A program made the position numbers and the translations under genes. This document shows, piece after piece, positions 9,250-19,220 of a DNA stretch of 64,000 nucleotides. A model generated the notes under the pieces. That model had not been told where the DNA came from, did no database searches, and worked only from the letters and a program-made list of their open reading frames with translations. Each line of letters opens with the position of its first letter. Positions within the stretch are counted from its first letter, which is position 1. The stretch covers positions 496,001 to 560,000 of the forward strand of contig NZ_CP017563.2 in assembly GCF_001865575.2 (NCBI RefSeq), written 5' to 3'. The DNA is from Paraburkholderia sprentiae WSM5005. Its GTDB lineage: Bacteria > Pseudomonadota > Gammaproteobacteria > Burkholderiales > Burkholderiaceae.

Positions 9250-12018
9250 ATGCACTCGGGAGTGAAGTCCGGCGTGCGTCTGAGGCGTTACGCAATCACG
9301 GCAACGGCGATCATCGCCGGCTTGATTGTCGTCGGACGCATCACCGGCATCCTGGTCGACTGGCTGTGGTTCTCGTCGATCGGCTACCGTGGCGTTTTCT
9401 GGACCATCCTCTGCGCGAAAGCGCTGCTGTTTGCCGCCGTGTTCGCGGTCTCGGCGGGCACGATATGGCTCTCGGGAATCCTCGCGCATCGTTACGCGCA
9501 GCGCGTCGATGTCTTGCGGCCGGCAACACCCGGTCGCTCGGGTGCGACGGAAGTCACCGACGATCTGGCCGAACTGGTCGCGTCGCGCATTCCCTGGCGC
9601 GCCAGTATTGCCTGCGCGGCAATCATCTTTGGGCTGGTCATCGCCGCCAGCGTGATCGCTAACTGGGACGTCGCGCTTCGCTTCCTTTACCAGGTGCCTG
9701 TCGGCGAGCGCGATCCGATCTTTGGCAGGGACATCGGCTTTTATCTCTTCTCGCTGCCGGTGTATGTCGCGCTCAAGAACTGGCTGTTGTGGCTCGTCTT
9801 CTGCAGCGCGATCGTGACAGTTGCTGTCTACGGGTTGCGCGGCGACATCGCGCCGGAGCGGCCGCCACGGACACTCTCGGCCGCTGCGATCACGCATGGT
9901 TCGGCACTGCTTGGCTTGTTCTTTGCGGTAATGGCCTGGTCATGGTGGCTCGACCGCTTTTTGCTGCTCTATGGCAACAACGGCGTGGTAGTCGGCGCCA
10001 GTTATACCGATGTCCATGTTCAGGTGCCGATCCTGTGGATGCTTGCCGGGCTCGCCGCGGCATCATCCGTCGCCCTTTGGCTCAACATGCGCCGGCGCAG
10101 CTACCGGCTGCCTGCCGCCGTCGCGCTGCTGGTATCCGGTTGTGCGTTGGTATTCGGCGTGATCTATCCGCCGCTATTTCAGCGTTTCTATGTCAAACCG
10201 AGCGAACTGAAACTGGAAGCACCCTATATCGCGCACAACATCGCGTTGACGCGACAGGCTTACAACCTCGCACAAATCGCAGTCAAGCCGTTCGACGCCG
10301 AGCCGGGATTGACGCTCGACTTGCTGCGGGCCAATCGTGCGACGATCGACAACATCCGGTTATGGGATGTGCAACCGCTGATGGATACCTACGCGCAGTT
10401 GCAGGAGATCAGGACTTACTACAAATTTTTCTCGGTGGACATCGATCGCTACCAGCTCGACGCCGGGTATCGGCAGGTGATGCTGTCGGCGCGCGAACTG
10501 GAGCCGGCGATGCTGCCGCCCAACGCCCAGACCTGGGTGAACCTGCACCTTATCTTCACTCACGGTATCGGCGTCGTGATGTCGCCGGTCACCGAGAAAT
10601 CCACCGAAGGCTTGCCCTCCTTCTATCTGCGGGACATTCCGCCCGTCGCCAATGGCGGTCCGGTCATTCGCGAACCGCGTCTTTATTTCGGCGAAGGCCG
10701 GCAGAACTATGTGATCGTGAAGGGCAACGTAGCCGAATTCGACTATCCGAAGGGCGCGGACAATGCCTACACCACGTACAGCGGGCGCGACGGCGTCGCC
10801 ATTGGCGGTGCGGTGCGACGCAGTCTGTTCGCCTGGCAGCTCGGCGATCCCAACATCCTGCTGAGCGGTTATCTCACCGACCGCAGCCGCATCCTGCTTC
10901 ACCGCAATATTCAGGAGCGTGTGCGTAGGATCGCGCCGTTTCTGACCCTCGACCATGATCCCTATGTCGTCGCCAGCGCGGGGCGTCTGTTCTGGATCCA
11001 GGACGCCTATACCGTCAGCCGGTGGTTTCCTTACTCCCGGCCCGGTTTCGGCGACAGCGACGGCGCGAATTACATCCGCAATGCCGTCAAGGTGGTGGTC
11101 GACGCGTACGACGGCAGCGTCGATTTCTACCTCAGCGATCCCGCCGATCCGCTCGTACGGACCTACGAGCGCATCTTCCCGGGTTTGTTCAAGCCTTTGG
11201 CCGCGATGCCGCCCGAGCTTCGGCAGCATGTCCGCTACCCCGAAGATCTGTTCCTGATCCAGGCGCAACTCTTCCGCGCCTATCACATGGATGCGCCGGA
11301 GGTCTTCTACAACCGCGAGGATCTGTGGCAGTTTCCCCGGGAGCTGGCCGGTATGGATGGCGAGAACACCGCCAGCACGATGCCGCCGTACTACACGATC
11401 ATGCGACTGCCCGGCGACGCACGCGCCGAGTTCATCCTCATGCTGCCGATGGTGCCGAGCCAACGGGAGAACATGATCGCGTGGCTCGCGGCGCGTTGCG
11501 ATCCAGCGGGGTACGGCAAGCTCATCGTCTACACGTTTCCGAAGGACAAACTGGTCTATGGACCGTTTCAGATCGAAGCGCGCATTCAGCAGAACACCGA
11601 GATATCGCAGCAGATCTCGCTATGGAACCAGATGGGCTCACGCGTCATTCGCGGTCATCTGGTGGTCGTGCCGATCGAGAATTCGCTGCTCTACGTCTCT
11701 CCGCTCTATTTGCGCGCGGCGTCCGGTCAGTTGCCGGAATTGAAGCGGGTGATCGCCGCCTATGGTGACCGCGTGGTGATGGAGGACAGCTTGGGCGATG
11801 CGCTGGCGGCGCTTTTCAAGCAGACCGCGCAAGCCGCATCGCCAGCCGGGGCCACGCCGAACGCGCCGAACGCGCGCGCCCGCGAGGCGCTTGCCCACTA
11901 TGACCACGCGATCGAGCGGCTGAAGGCCGGAGACTGGAGCGGCTTCGGCACGGAACTGGATGCCCTGCGCCCGTTGCTCGAGGCGCTCGGCGCCGACCGT
12001 TCCGACGCCCGGAAGTGA
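9250..12018 (+). CDS. UPF0182 family membrane protein
   Basis: A 922-residue protein matching the UPF0182/COG1615 architecture: about seven hydrophobic helices in the first 310 residues (for example ATAIIAGLIVVGRI, LLFAAVFAVSAGTIW), then a large soluble domain with the family's conserved phrases (DNIRLWDVQPLMDTYAQLQ, RSLFAWQLGDPNILLS, PYYTIMRLPG). AGGAGGGCCT lies upstream of the ATG. The biochemical role of the family is not known. It is monocistronic here, with a convergent gene 16 bases beyond its stop. Confidence 0.92.
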   Translation: MHSGVKSGVRLRRYAITATAIIAGLIVVGRITGILVDWLWFSSIGYRGVFWTILCAKALLFAAVFAVSAGTIWLSGILAHRYAQRVDVLRPATPGRSGATEVTDDLAELVASRIPWRASIACAAIIFGLVIAASVIANWDVALRFLYQVPVGERDPIFGRDIGFYLFSLPVYVALKNWLLWLVFCSAIVTVAVYGLRGDIAPERPPRTLSAAAITHGSALLGLFFAVMAWSWWLDRFLLLYGNNGVVVGASYTDVHVQVPILWMLAGLAAASSVALWLNMRRRSYRLPAAVALLVSGCALVFGVIYPPLFQRFYVKPSELKLEAPYIAHNIALTRQAYNLAQIAVKPFDAEPGLTLDLLRANRATIDNIRLWDVQPLMDTYAQLQEIRTYYKFFSVDIDRYQLDAGYRQVMLSARELEPAMLPPNAQTWVNLHLIFTHGIGVVMSPVTEKSTEGLPSFYLRDIPPVANGGPVIREPRLYFGEGRQNYVIVKGNVAEFDYPKGADNAYTTYSGRDGVAIGGAVRRSLFAWQLGDPNILLSGYLTDRSRILLHRNIQERVRRIAPFLTLDHDPYVVASAGRLFWIQDAYTVSRWFPYSRPGFGDSDGANYIRNAVKVVVDAYDGSVDFYLSDPADPLVRTYERIFPGLFKPLAAMPPELRQHVRYPEDLFLIQAQLFRAYHMDAPEVFYNREDLWQFPRELAGMDGENTASTMPPYYTIMRLPGDARAEFILMLPMVPSQRENMIAWLAARCDPAGYGKLIVYTFPKDKLVYGPFQIEARIQQNTEISQQISLWNQMGSRVIRGHLVVVPIENSLLYVSPLYLRAASGQLPELKRVIAAYGDRVVMEDSLGDALAALFKQTAQAASPAGATPNAPNARAREALAHYDHAIERLKAGDWSGFGTELDALRPLLEALGADRSDARK

Positions 12019-12034
12019 CCTGGGTGAAATGTCG

Positions 12035-12811
12035 TCACAGGGCAAACAGCCGCCCAAGATCGGGCTCGCGATCCCCGACGCCGGCGAGCCGCAACGCGTG
12101 CCAGGCCATTGCGTAGTTACTCGATATGACCGGCTTGCCGATCGCCGCCTCGAGTTGCGGAATCAATCCGGCAATGCGCAAGCTCGTGCACGAGACGAAA
12201 ATCGCGTCCACGTCATCGTTGCGCGCGAGGCGCTCGACGCCAGTTCGCAACGACGCCGCATCGATCCGCGCCACTTCGTTATCGTTGGCATGCTCGAACG
12301 ACGCCATGCGCGTAATCGGGTGGCCACGAGACTCGATGTAGTCGCGCATGTAATCGTTGATCGACCGCACATAGGGCGTCAGCAGGGCCGTGCGCTCAAC
12401 GCTTAGTGCGCCAAGCGCCGCCAGCGCGGCGGTGATCGGGGTGGTGCTCGCGGCATCGGGACGCGCTTCGCGAATTCGCGCAAACACCTTGTCCTCGCCG
12501 ATTACCATCGACGCGGACGTGCAGCCAAACGCCACCACATCGATCCGCTCGCCCGGGCGGATCAGCGCGACCGCCGGTGCAATGCGGTCCTCCATTTCCG
12601 CCAACCGTTCGGGCGTAATGTCCGCCGAGTTGTACACGCGGCTTTCGTAGAACGCCACGCCGTCCTGCGTCAGCAACCCCCGCCACTCATGCTCAATCGT
12701 ATGATCGGTGGCGAGCACCACGAGGCCGATCGCGGCACGCCGGCAGATGCCGTCGTCCAGCGCGAATTCGAGCCTCGTGTACGCGTCGTCCTGCTGTTCA
12801 GTCGCACTCAT
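12035..12811 (-). CDS. Maleate isomerase / arylmalonate decarboxylase-like protein
   Basis: The 258-residue protein belongs to the Asp/Glu racemase superfamily branch that contains maleate cis-trans isomerase and arylmalonate decarboxylase. The two catalytic-type cysteines are both present, Cys97 in AFGCTSASM and Cys208 in FVSCTSLR, as needed for isomerase or racemase chemistry. It is divergent from the branched-chain amino-acid-type transporter at 13075, which may import its substrate or a precursor. The exact substrate cannot be told from these motifs. Confidence 0.8.
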   Translation of the reverse strand: MSATEQQDDAYTRLEFALDDGICRRAAIGLVVLATDHTIEHEWRGLLTQDGVAFYESRVYNSADITPERLAEMEDRIAPAVALIRPGERIDVVAFGCTSASMVIGEDKVFARIREARPDAASTTPITAALAALGALSVERTALLTPYVRSINDYMRDYIESRGHPITRMASFEHANDNEVARIDAASLRTGVERLARNDDVDAIFVSCTSLRIAGLIPQLEAAIGKPVISSNYAMAWHALRLAGVGDREPDLGRLFAL

Positions 12812-13074
12812 TTCAGCGTCATCCTGTCATGTCGCGTTCGGCCTCGCGAGTATCTGCCGTCATTGCCTTTTAAAGGTAGAGGATTGCCGGCGCCTTGGTG
12901 CAACGATTTATACGCAAATACCCTATACGTCCCCACGCACACCGGCTCCTATCATGAAAGGAGCGCTTTTGATACCAGCGCGCGCAATCGCGCATTTCCG
13001 TCCGTTTTCTGATGTCACCGGGTATGTCCGTGTGGCGGATCGTCCGATCCCTTTCACAATAAGGAGTCACCAAC

Positions 13075-14274
13075 ATGATTGCTCAGAAGATTGGCTCGCC
13101 CGGTGCACAACGGGGCTTGCGGCACAAGACCGTCGCGGCCGTGGCGACGCTGGCCGTGCTTGCGGGCATCGTTCCGGGTTCGGCGCTAGGTCAGGGTGCC
13201 ACCATCAAGATCGGCGTGCCGGTTCCGCTGTCGGGCAGCAGTGCCAATGCCGGCACGGACATCGTCAACGGCGCAAAGCTCGCCGCCGCCAGAATCAACG
13301 CGGCCGGAGGCGTACTCGGCAAGCAGATCGAACTGGTGCCCGAGGACGACGCCTGTGATGCGCAGACCGCGGTGCAGGCGGCACAGAAACTCGTCGATGC
13401 GGGCGTTGTCGCCGTAGCGGGCGGCTATTGCTCGAGCGCGGCGCTGCCGGAATCGAACACCTTTCATCGCGCCGGAATCCCCTACGTGCTGGATGCGTCG
13501 ACCAATCCGCAACTGACCGAGATGGGGTACGACAACGTGTTCCGCACGATCGGCCGTGACGACCAGCAGGGCCCTTTCGCGGCAAGCTTCATGAAAGATG
13601 TGCTGCACGCGAAACGCGTGGCGGTGATCGACGACAACACGACCTATTCCAAAGGCCTCGCGCAGAACACCGTGCAAGCGCTGAAGAAGGACGGCGTCGA
13701 TGTCGTCTACGCCAACTCGATCACGCCCGGCCAGATGGACTACTCACCGACGCTGACGCGGGTCGGCTCGCTGAAACCTGACGTGATCTACTACACCGGC
13801 TATTTCTCCGAAGCCGGTCTGATGGTCAAGGAGGCGCGGCAACTGGGCCTAAAAATGACCTTCATGGGCGGCGACGCCACCAACGATCCGACGCTGATGA
13901 AGACGGCCGGCCCCGCGGCCGACGGCATGATCGTCACGACCGCACCGCTCGCACAGTTTTTGAGCGGCGCGCACGCGTACGTCGACGACTATACGAAAGC
14001 CTATGGGCAAGCGCCGGGGCCGTACTCGGTCTATGAATACGATGCTGTCGGAGTCACGGCGAAAGCCATCGCGGATGCAAAATCGACACAGCCCGCCGCG
14101 ATCACCGCTGCTCTGCACAAGATCTCGAACTACCCGGGCGCGACCGGAACCATCGCCTTCAATGCGAAGGGGGACCGCAGTAAAGCGGTATACATCACCA
14201 TCATCGTGCACAACGACAACTTCGAGCCCTATCAGCGGCAGGATGCGAACGGACATTGGGTAGCGATGAAATAG
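13075..14274 (+). CDS. Branched-chain amino-acid-type ABC transporter substrate-binding protein
   Basis: A 399-residue exported protein: signal peptide over about the first 39 residues, then a LivJ/LivK-type binding fold (IKIGVPVPLSGSSANAGTDI, YCSSAALPESNTFHRAGIPY, FRTIGRDDQQGPFAA). AAGGAG eight bases before the ATG is a strong ribosome binding site. It heads a plus-strand run of permease, permease-ATPase fusion and ATPase genes and is the ligand-recognition part of that importer. Family members carry leucine, amides, urea or aromatic acids; the DadA and DUF1989 genes downstream hint at an amino-acid or amide substrate. Confidence 0.92.
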   Translation: MIAQKIGSPGAQRGLRHKTVAAVATLAVLAGIVPGSALGQGATIKIGVPVPLSGSSANAGTDIVNGAKLAAARINAAGGVLGKQIELVPEDDACDAQTAVQAAQKLVDAGVVAVAGGYCSSAALPESNTFHRAGIPYVLDASTNPQLTEMGYDNVFRTIGRDDQQGPFAASFMKDVLHAKRVAVIDDNTTYSKGLAQNTVQALKKDGVDVVYANSITPGQMDYSPTLTRVGSLKPDVIYYTGYFSEAGLMVKEARQLGLKMTFMGGDATNDPTLMKTAGPAADGMIVTTAPLAQFLSGAHAYVDDYTKAYGQAPGPYSVYEYDAVGVTAKAIADAKSTQPAAITAALHKISNYPGATGTIAFNAKGDRSKAVYITIIVHNDNFEPYQRQDANGHWVAMK

Positions 14275-14299
14275 GCGTCATTGCGCGCGCAGCCCCGTC

Positions 14300-15199
14300 A
14301 TGAGCGACTTCTTCCAGTTCGTCATCGAAGGACTGACGACCGGCTCGTTCTATGCGCTCGTCGCCCTCGGCTACACGATGGTCTACGGCATCATCCGGCT
14401 GATCAACTTCGCTCATGGCGACCTGTTCATGGTCGGCGCGTTCATCGGCTGGACCGGCCTGATGGTGCTGGCGTCCGCGCATCTGCCGCTTGCGCTGGCG
14501 CTCCTGATCGCGCTGCTCGCCGCGATGACGGTCACCGGCGCGCTCGGCCTCCTGATCGAGCGGCTCGCGTATCAGCCGTTGCTGCGCGCGCCGCGGCTGT
14601 CGATTCTGATCACCGCGCTAGGCGTGTCGCTGGCGCTGCAAAATGGCGTGCTGCTGATCTACGGCGCGGGCTTTCGCACCTATCCGCATGTGTTGAGCCA
14701 GGCGGGATTCGAACTCTATGGCGTGCAGATCACCTTCGCGCAGATCGGTATTATCGTCGCGAGCCTCGCGCTGATGCTGGCACTGTATTTCTTCGTTCAC
14801 CATACTTTCCTGGGCACCGCGATGCGCGCGCTGGCGATCGATCAGGACGCCGCGCGCCTGATGGGCATCGACGTCGAGCGCCTGATCCAGCTGACCTTCC
14901 TGCTGGGCTCCGTGCTCGCCGCCGTGGCGGGCGTCATGGAGGGGCTTTATTACACGCAGATCAACTTCTTCATGGGCTTCGTGCTGGGCCTGCGCGCATT
15001 CACCGCCGCGGTGCTCGGCGGCATCGGCAACATTCCGGGCGCGATGGCGGGCGGCATATTGATCGGCCTGCTCGAGGCCTTCGGCGCCGGCTATGTGTCG
15101 TCGCAGTGGACCGACGTGTTCGTCTTCGGCGTGCTGATCGGCGTGCTCGTGATCAAGCCGACCGGGCTGTTCGGCGAACGCGTCGTCGAGAGAATGTAA
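14300..15199 (+). CDS. livH: Branched-chain amino-acid-type ABC transporter permease (LivH family)
   Basis: A 299-residue, eight-helix inner-membrane protein with the LivH signature (TTGSFYALVALGYTMVYGII, INFAHGDLFMVGAF, FTAAVLGGIGNIPGAM). It starts 25 bases after the binding-protein gene and ends three bases before the next permease-ATPase fusion, so it is in the same operon. Forms the translocation pore with the LivM half of the next protein. Confidence 0.93.
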   Translation: MSDFFQFVIEGLTTGSFYALVALGYTMVYGIIRLINFAHGDLFMVGAFIGWTGLMVLASAHLPLALALLIALLAAMTVTGALGLLIERLAYQPLLRAPRLSILITALGVSLALQNGVLLIYGAGFRTYPHVLSQAGFELYGVQITFAQIGIIVASLALMLALYFFVHHTFLGTAMRALAIDQDAARLMGIDVERLIQLTFLLGSVLAAVAGVMEGLYYTQINFFMGFVLGLRAFTAAVLGGIGNIPGAMAGGILIGLLEAFGAGYVSSQWTDVFVFGVLIGVLVIKPTGLFGERVVERM

Positions 15200-15202
15200 G
15201 CC

Positions 15203-16998
15203 ATGAGCGCCGCTCGGGCTTCCGCGCGTTGGGCCAAGCCTGCCGGCGGCGCGCTGCTGGTCGCCGCGGTGGCGCTGCCCGCTGTCGCGAGCAACTATAT
15301 CGTCGACGTCGGCCTGACCATCGTCACCTATTCGATCCTCGGTCTCGGGCTGAACGTCGTGGTCGGTTATGCCGGCCTGCTCGATCTGGGCTACGCGGCC
15401 TTCTTCGCGATCGGCGCGTACACGACCGCGTTGCTGGAAACCCTGCTGCACTTCTCGTTTTGGGAAACGCTGCCGTTCAGTCTTGCGTTCGCTGGCATGT
15501 CGGGCATCGTGATCGGCTATCCGACGCTGCGGCTGCGCAGCGACTATCTGGCGATCGTCACGCTCGGGTTCGGCGAGATCACGCGGATCGTTGCCACCAA
15601 TCTCGACATCACGGGCGGCCCGAACGGCATTTTCGGCATCGCGAGCCCGAGCCTGTTCGGTTTCGAGATCAGTTCTCCGATGGCGCTGTACGAGCTGGGA
15701 ATGGTGTTTCTCGTGCTGGTGCTCGTGTTCGCCATACGGCTCGGCCGGTCGCGGTTGGGCCGCGCCTGGACCAGCATCCGCGAGGACGAGGCCGCCGCCG
15801 AGGCCGTCGGCGTGCCGACACTGCGCGTTAAGCTGCTCGCCTATGTGATCGGCGCGCTGATCGGCGGGCTGGGAGGCAGCCTGTTCGCGGCCCGCTTCGG
15901 CACCATCGACCCAACCGGCTTCACCTATCTGCAGTCCGTCACGATCCTTATCGTCGTCGTGCTCGGCGGCCGCGGCAGTATTCCCGGTGTGATCCTCGGC
16001 GCCGTCATCGTCGCCGGCCTGCCGGAGGTGCTGCGTTTTCTCAATCTGTGGCGCATCTTCGCTTTCGCGATCGGTCTCGTGATCCTGATGTTGCTGAGAC
16101 CCCAAGGGCTATGGCCGGCGCCGTTGCGCCGCGTCGCACCGCCGCGCAAGGGCGCCGACGCCGATCGGGCGCCAGTGCCCAGTCATGCCGTCACCGAAGA
16201 AGCCCTGCTGGAAGTGCGCGACATGCAGCGCCGCTTCGGCGGCGTGCTGGCGGTCGGCGGTGTCAGCTTCACGGTGCGCAGCGGCGAGATCGTGAGCCTG
16301 ATCGGTCCGAACGGCGCCGGCAAGACCACCGTGTTCAACTGCCTGACGGGCGTGATCCGCCTGACCGGCGGCCAGATCGTCTGGTGCGGGGAACGGCTGG
16401 CCGGCGGCGCGCCTCATCGCATCGTCCATCAGGGCATGGCGCGCACCTTCCAGGGTATCCGCCTGTTCGGCCAGATGACGGCCTTCGAAAACGTGCTGAT
16501 CGGCATGGATCACCGGCTTCGGGCCTCGCTTGGCGCCGAGCTTCTGGCTTTGCCGTCCGCGCGTGCCGAGGCGGCGGACCATTCGTCCGAGGGCCTGCGC
16601 TGGCTCGCCTTCGTCGGGCTGGCGGGGCGAGCGGGCGAGCGCGCGGCGGATCTGCCGTACGGCGACCAGCGCAGGTTGGAGATCGCCCGTGCGCTCGCGA
16701 GCAGCCCTCGCCTGCTGCTGCTCGATGAGCCGGCGGCGGGCATGAATCCGACCGAGAAACTCGCGCTCATGGAACTGATCCGGCGAATCCGCGATCATGG
16801 CGTGACGGTGCTGCTGATCGAGCACGACATGATGCTGGTGATGGGCGTATCGGACCGAATCATCGTGATGGATCATGGTGTCGTCATCGCCGAGGGCGAG
16901 CCCGCTGCGATCCGGGCGGACCCGCGCGTGATCGATGCCTATCTCGGCACAGCCGAAAAGGACGAAGCGAGCGACGACGCTAGCGGGGAGACATCGCT

Positions 16999-17011
<13 letters not shown>
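15203..17011 (+). CDS. LivM permease fused to LivG ATPase
   Basis: The 602-residue protein joins two subunits. Residues 1 to about 310 are a LivM-type permease (GLGLNVVVGYAGLLDLGYAAFFAIGAYTT type start, GGRGSIPGVILGA), followed by a charged linker and, from about residue 332, a LivG-type ATPase with Walker A GPNGAGKTT near residue 370, signature YGDQRRLEIARAL and Walker B LLLLDEPAAG. The fusion ties pore and one ATPase in fixed ratio; this arrangement is known in Burkholderia. Its last 13 bases overlap the start of the LivF gene. Confidence 0.93.
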
Positions 17012-17760
<749 letters not shown>

Positions 17761-17787
17761 AACGGGTCAAACGCAATGGAGGCAAAC

Positions 17788-18261
17788 ATGGCAGAGATCG
17801 ATAAGGACCAGGTCGTCGACGTATTGAACCGGGTTCTGGAAGCCGAACTGGCGGGCGTCATTCGGTATACCCATTACTCGTTCCTGGTATTCGGATTTGG
17901 CCGCATCCCCATCGTGGCGTGGCTGCGGCAACAGGCGGACGAATCGCTCGTGCACGCGCAGCAGGCCGGCGAATGGATCACCACGCTGGGCGATTACCCG
18001 TCTCTCGCGATCGGTCCGCTTCTCGACTCGCACGTCTTCGACATCGCTTCCATTCTGCGTGAATCGCTCGACGCGGAGAGAGTCGCGCTCGACCTGTACC
18101 GGGAACTGCTCGCGCTGACGGAAGGTCGCTCGGTCGCGCTGGAAGAATACGCGCGCCAGATGATCCACGTCGAAGAACTGCACGCTGGCGAGGTCGACAA
18201 AATGCTGCGCCGCCCCGGCGCGATGACCACGCCGCCCGAGCGCGGTACGGCGTCGTCCTGA
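17788..18261 (+). CDS. Ferritin-like / bacterioferritin-type protein
   Basis: About 157 residues from ATG 17788, chosen because GGAGG lies five bases upstream; an ATG at 17776 has no such site. The four-helix bundle shows ferritin-type metal ligands (EAELAGVIRYTHY, ESLVHAQQAGEWI, YARQMIHVEELHAGEVDKML). It may store iron or act as a di-iron oxidase. Its place between an amino-acid-type transporter and a DUF1989 gene is unexplained. Expression with the liv operon is likely (27-base gap). Confidence 0.8.
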   Translation: MAEIDKDQVVDVLNRVLEAELAGVIRYTHYSFLVFGFGRIPIVAWLRQQADESLVHAQQAGEWITTLGDYPSLAIGPLLDSHVFDIASILRESLDAERVALDLYRELLALTEGRSVALEEYARQMIHVEELHAGEVDKMLRRPGAMTTPPERGTASS

Positions 18262-18280
18262 AACTGCAGGAGAATCCATC

Positions 18281-19126
18281 ATGCTGAATTACCCCGCTGC
18301 CTATCAGTCCACGAAAGGCTCCGCGCTCGATGTCGATCGGCCGTTCTATCAGCGCATCGCTTCCGAGCACGACACCCGCACGCTGGTCGAATCGATCGTC
18401 GTGCCGATCCGCTCGGGGCGGGCGTGGACCGTGCCGGCTGGCCACGTGTTCCGGATCGTCACGATCGAAGGCCCGCAGGTTGCCGACCTGAACCTGTGGA
18501 ACCGGCACGACCCGCGCGAGCGCATGTGGGCATCGCGCACGCGCCAGTTGCAGCAGGCGCACGTGAGCACGTTCGACCGTCTATGGTCGACGCTGCCGTT
18601 CCTGCGCCCGATGGTGACCATCACCGACGACAGTCTCTCAGACTACGGCGTCGACGAGCACGGCGGCCGTGTTCACGATCTGCTCGGCACGCGCTGCGAT
18701 CCTTATGTGAACCGGATGCTGACCGGCGAGGATTTTCATTTCCACTGCCACTCCAACCTGACGCGCGCCATCGCCCCGTATGGATTGACCGAGTACGACG
18801 TCCACGACGTGCTCAATGTATTCCAGTGCACCGGCCTGAATCTCGAAGACAAATACTTCATGAAGGCATGCCCGGCAAAGAAAGGCGATTACCTGGAATT
18901 CTTCGCGGAGATCGACTTGCTGTGCGCGCTGTCGACTTGTCCGGGCGGCGATCTGTCCGTACCGATGTGGGGGCCCGACGCGCGCGATCCGCTGGACGTG
19001 TGCCGGCCGCTCGGCATCGAGGTCTGGCAGCTCGCGCCCCACCTGCTGGACGGGTGGACGCCACCGGCCGTGGCGGCCTACAAGGGCCAGCACGGAATGG
19101 TGCTCGATCAGCCGCAATGGAAGTAA
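18281..19126 (+). CDS. DUF1989 (urea carboxylase-associated) family protein
   Basis: A 281-residue protein with DUF1989 features: GRAWTVPAGHVFRIVTIEGPQVADLN-type N-terminal strand region, RTRQLQ, a conserved DPYVNRML, and FQCTGLN with CPAKKGDYLEFFAEIDLL. Members are found beside urea carboxylase/allophanate genes and amino-acid transporters; the activity is not settled. CAGGAG precedes the ATG. It follows the ferritin-like gene by 19 bases and is likely in the same transcript. Confidence 0.82.
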   Translation: MLNYPAAYQSTKGSALDVDRPFYQRIASEHDTRTLVESIVVPIRSGRAWTVPAGHVFRIVTIEGPQVADLNLWNRHDPRERMWASRTRQLQQAHVSTFDRLWSTLPFLRPMVTITDDSLSDYGVDEHGGRVHDLLGTRCDPYVNRMLTGEDFHFHCHSNLTRAIAPYGLTEYDVHDVLNVFQCTGLNLEDKYFMKACPAKKGDYLEFFAEIDLLCALSTCPGGDLSVPMWGPDARDPLDVCRPLGIEVWQLAPHLLDGWTPPAVAAYKGQHGMVLDQPQWK

Positions 19127-19220
19127 GACGGCTGCAGCCCGCATCGCACGATTACGGGATGGCAGACAGGCCCGATTTCACCAATAATGGCCCCACCTCC
19201 CTTACCGTGCGAGGGCGAAC

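Noticed and set aside
9789..10928. A 379-codon plus-strand frame inside the UPF0182 gene
   Set aside because: Out-of-frame shadow; the UPF0182 frame has family motifs across the same bases.
14281..15831. A 516-codon plus-strand frame overlapping livH and the LivM part
   Set aside because: It is an out-of-frame shadow of two adjacent permease genes and is rich in Arg and Asp-Arg repeats.
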